Assembly (NCBI GenBank): GCA_021776675.1
Contig: JAJFFM010000051.1
Coordinates: 1 to 35,205, forward strand
Length of the DNA stretch: 35,205 nt
Direction of reading: 5' to 3'
Origin: Robiginitomaculum sp.
GTDB lineage: Bacteria; Pseudomonadota; Alphaproteobacteria; Caulobacterales; Maricaulaceae
Part shown: positions 33,684 to 35,205 of the stretch, piece by piece
How the letters are laid out: each line of letters begins with the position of its first letter
Position numbering within the stretch: position 1 is the stretch's first letter
Made by a program: the position numbers and the translations under genes
The notes under the pieces: model-generated
Databases searched by the model: none
What the model was told of the DNA's origin: nothing
The model's input: the letters and a program-made list of their open reading frames with translations, nothing else

Positions 33684-35205
33684 TATTAAAGCAGGCCATG
33701 TATCTCTTGATATTTGGCGTAAAGTTTATCGCGATGCGGTGAGTATAAAGCTCGACACATCCGCTAAACCCGCTTGTGAAAAGTCTGCTGATATTGTTAA
33801 GGCTGCTGCTGCGGGCGATGACCCTGTTTACGGGGTCAATACCGGGTTCGGGAAGTTGGCGCGTATTCAAATCAGTGCCCAAGACACGGCCAAGTTACAG
33901 CGTAATCTTATCCTGTCCCATTGTTGCGGTGTTGGTGAGCCAACGCCAGAACCAATTGTTCGCTTGATGATGGCGCTAAAGATTAACTCGCTTGGCCGCG
34001 GTGCATCTGGTGTGAGTTGGCGGCTTATCTCTTTGCTGCAAGATATGCTGGCAAAAGATGTCACACCTGTTGTTCCGGGCCAAGGTTCCGTTGGCGCATC
34101 CGGCGATCTCGCCCCCCTTGCCCATATGGCCGCCGCCATGATCGGCGAAGGTGAAGCCATCTATAAAGGCAAGCGTATGTCGGGCGGCAAAGCCTTAAAA
34201 AAGGCTGGCCTTACCCCAATCGTCCTGCGCGCCAAAGAGGGTCTCGGCCTGATTAACGGCACACAATTTTCCACCGCCTATGCATTGGCCGGATTATTCG
34301 AAGCCGAGTTACTTGCCCGCTCTGCACTGGTTACAGGTGCCATGAGCATTGATGCAGCCATGGGCTCATCAGCCCCGTTTCGTGCATTTATCCATAAGTT
34401 ACGTGGCCAGCCCGGCCAAATACGCGCCGGTCAAATATTGCGGAACTTGATGCAAGGGTCGCCTCTGCGCGATAGCCATCTTGAGGGGGATGAGCGTGTG
34501 CAAGACCCTTATTGTTTACGCTGTCAGCCACAAGTTATGGGTGCCTGTATTGATATTTTAAGCCAAGTTTCAGTGACGCTGGAAATAGAAGCCAACGCCG
34601 TTACCGATAATCCTCTGGTCGACATTGAAAGCGGAGATATTCTTTCGGGCGGCAATTTTCACGCCGAACCAGTTGCCTTTGCCGCCGACCAACTCGCCTT
34701 AGCTCTGGCCGAAACGGGCGCCATTGCGCAAAGACGTATTGCGCTCTTGGTTGACCCAACACTGAGCTTTGGTTTGCCTGCATTTTTGTCACCGAACCCC
34801 GGTGTGAATTCTGGTTTCATGATCGCCGAAGTGACAAGTGCGGCCCTGATGAGCGAGAACAAACAAAGGGCCAACCCATGTAGCGTAGACAGCACACCAA
34901 CCTCGGCTAACCAAGAAGACCATGTTAGTATGGCGGCTCATGGGGCAAGACGGTTGATGGATATGGCCGGGAATTTATCGGTCATTTTGGCTATCGAGTG
35001 GTTGTGCGCCGCGCAAGGTATTGAACTACGCGCGCCCATTGAGACCAACACGGTGCTTAAATCTGCCATTAAAGCATTACGAACCGAAGTCGCTCCTCTT
35101 GGGGATGACCGTTATCTGGCGGGTGATATAGAAACCGCTACGGAACTATTGAAACAGGGCGCACTGATAGACGCCGTAGGAAAAGAGATGTTTTCACATG
35201 ACCAA
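33673..35205 (+). CDS. hutH: Histidine ammonia-lyase (runs off window near its C-terminus)
   Basis: 511 codons open to the window edge from ATG 33673, about the full length for HutH (about 505-515), so only a few residues and the stop are missing. [33 protein letters not shown] and [14 protein letters not shown] are present; A142-S143-G144 forms the MIO cofactor. [35 protein letters not shown] and SMAAHGARR complete the family pattern. It removes ammonia from histidine to give urocanate, the first step of the pathway. HutU is not seen and may follow. Confidence 0.96.
   Translation, partial: MTIDIKAGHVSLDIWRKVYRDAVSIKLDTSAKPACEKSADIVKAAAAGDDPVYGVNTGFGKLARIQISAQDTAKLQRNLILSHCCGVGEPTPEPIVRLMMALKINSLGRGASGVSWRLISLLQDMLAKDVTPVVPGQGSVGASGDLAPLAHMAAAMIGEGEAIYKGKRMSGGKALKKAGLTPIVLRAKEGLGLINGTQFSTAYALAGLFEAELLARSALVTGAMSIDAAMGSSAPFRAFIHKLRGQPGQIRAGQILRNLMQGSPLRDSHLEGDERVQDPYCLRCQPQVMGACIDILSQVSVTLEIEANAVTDNPLVDIESGDILSGGNFHAEPVAFAADQLALALAETGAIAQRRIALLVDPTLSFGLPAFLSPNPGVNSGFMIAEVTSAALMSENKQRANPCSVDSTPTSANQEDHVSMAAHGARRLMDMAGNLSVILAIEWLCAAQGIELRAPIETNTVLKSAIKALRTEVAPLGDDRYLAGDIETATELLKQGALIDAVGKEMFSHDQ

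Noticed and set aside
1-35205. CRISPR array, insertion sequence or prophage
   Set aside because: No regularly spaced repeats, transposase, terminal inverted repeats, integrase or phage structural genes could be recognised.

Overview
The window looks like a chromosomal segment of a Gram-negative, probably marine alphaproteobacterium of moderate-to-low GC. The pointers are the HutF/HutG branch of histidine breakdown, a TadD-like TPR lipoprotein, a serralysin-type RTX protease, a CCA-encoded tRNA with an alphaproteobacterial look, and an ABC-dependent perosamine-type polysaccharide locus reminiscent of the Caulobacterales/Maricaulales. That placement is inference, not a measured taxonomy.

Layout. 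Positions 1-6000 hold the 5' end of asd behind a small membrane protein, two tandem paralogous secreted proteins, a secreted avidin-family (biotin-binding type) protein, an NhaC-family Na+/H+ antiporter and a penicillin/acyl-homoserine-lactone acylase family enzyme. Positions 6100-11500 hold a DUF2130 coiled-coil protein, then a universal stress protein, a Na/Pi cotransporter with a PhoU-like tail and a PiT phosphate transporter: a phosphate uptake block. Positions 11680-13375 carry two unrecognised membrane proteins facing a terminator. Positions 13730-14900 are decayed: a twice-frameshifted AhpD-like peroxidase gene and the C-terminal relic of an M20 peptidase.

Positions 14900-26770 form the most interesting part, a surface-polysaccharide and surface-protein island. 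On the minus strand, four translationally coupled genes (acyl carrier protein, SDR reductase, short adenylate-forming enzyme, NeuD/PglD-like left-handed beta-helix acyltransferase) lie downstream of a 1049-residue RTX M10 metalloprotease. A decayed gmd (GDP-mannose 4,6-dehydratase) relic sits in the divergent gap. On the plus strand, a perosamine-synthase-like aminotransferase, a large GT4-type glycosyltransferase, and Wzm/Wzt-type ABC export genes overlap as one operon. A coherent but untested reading is an N-acylated 4-amino-6-deoxyhexose polysaccharide whose acyl group is made or loaded on a dedicated ACP, next to an RTX protease that could be attached to that surface. This recalls the Caulobacter S-layer/O-antigen arrangement.

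Positions 26900-35205 return to housekeeping: a CAU-anticodon tRNA, the TadD-like lipoprotein, an M17 leucyl aminopeptidase, and a histidine utilisation cluster (hutG divergent from hutF-hutI-hutH). The last gene, hutH, runs off the window close to its natural end. No CRISPR array, insertion sequence, rRNA or phage gene was recognised.
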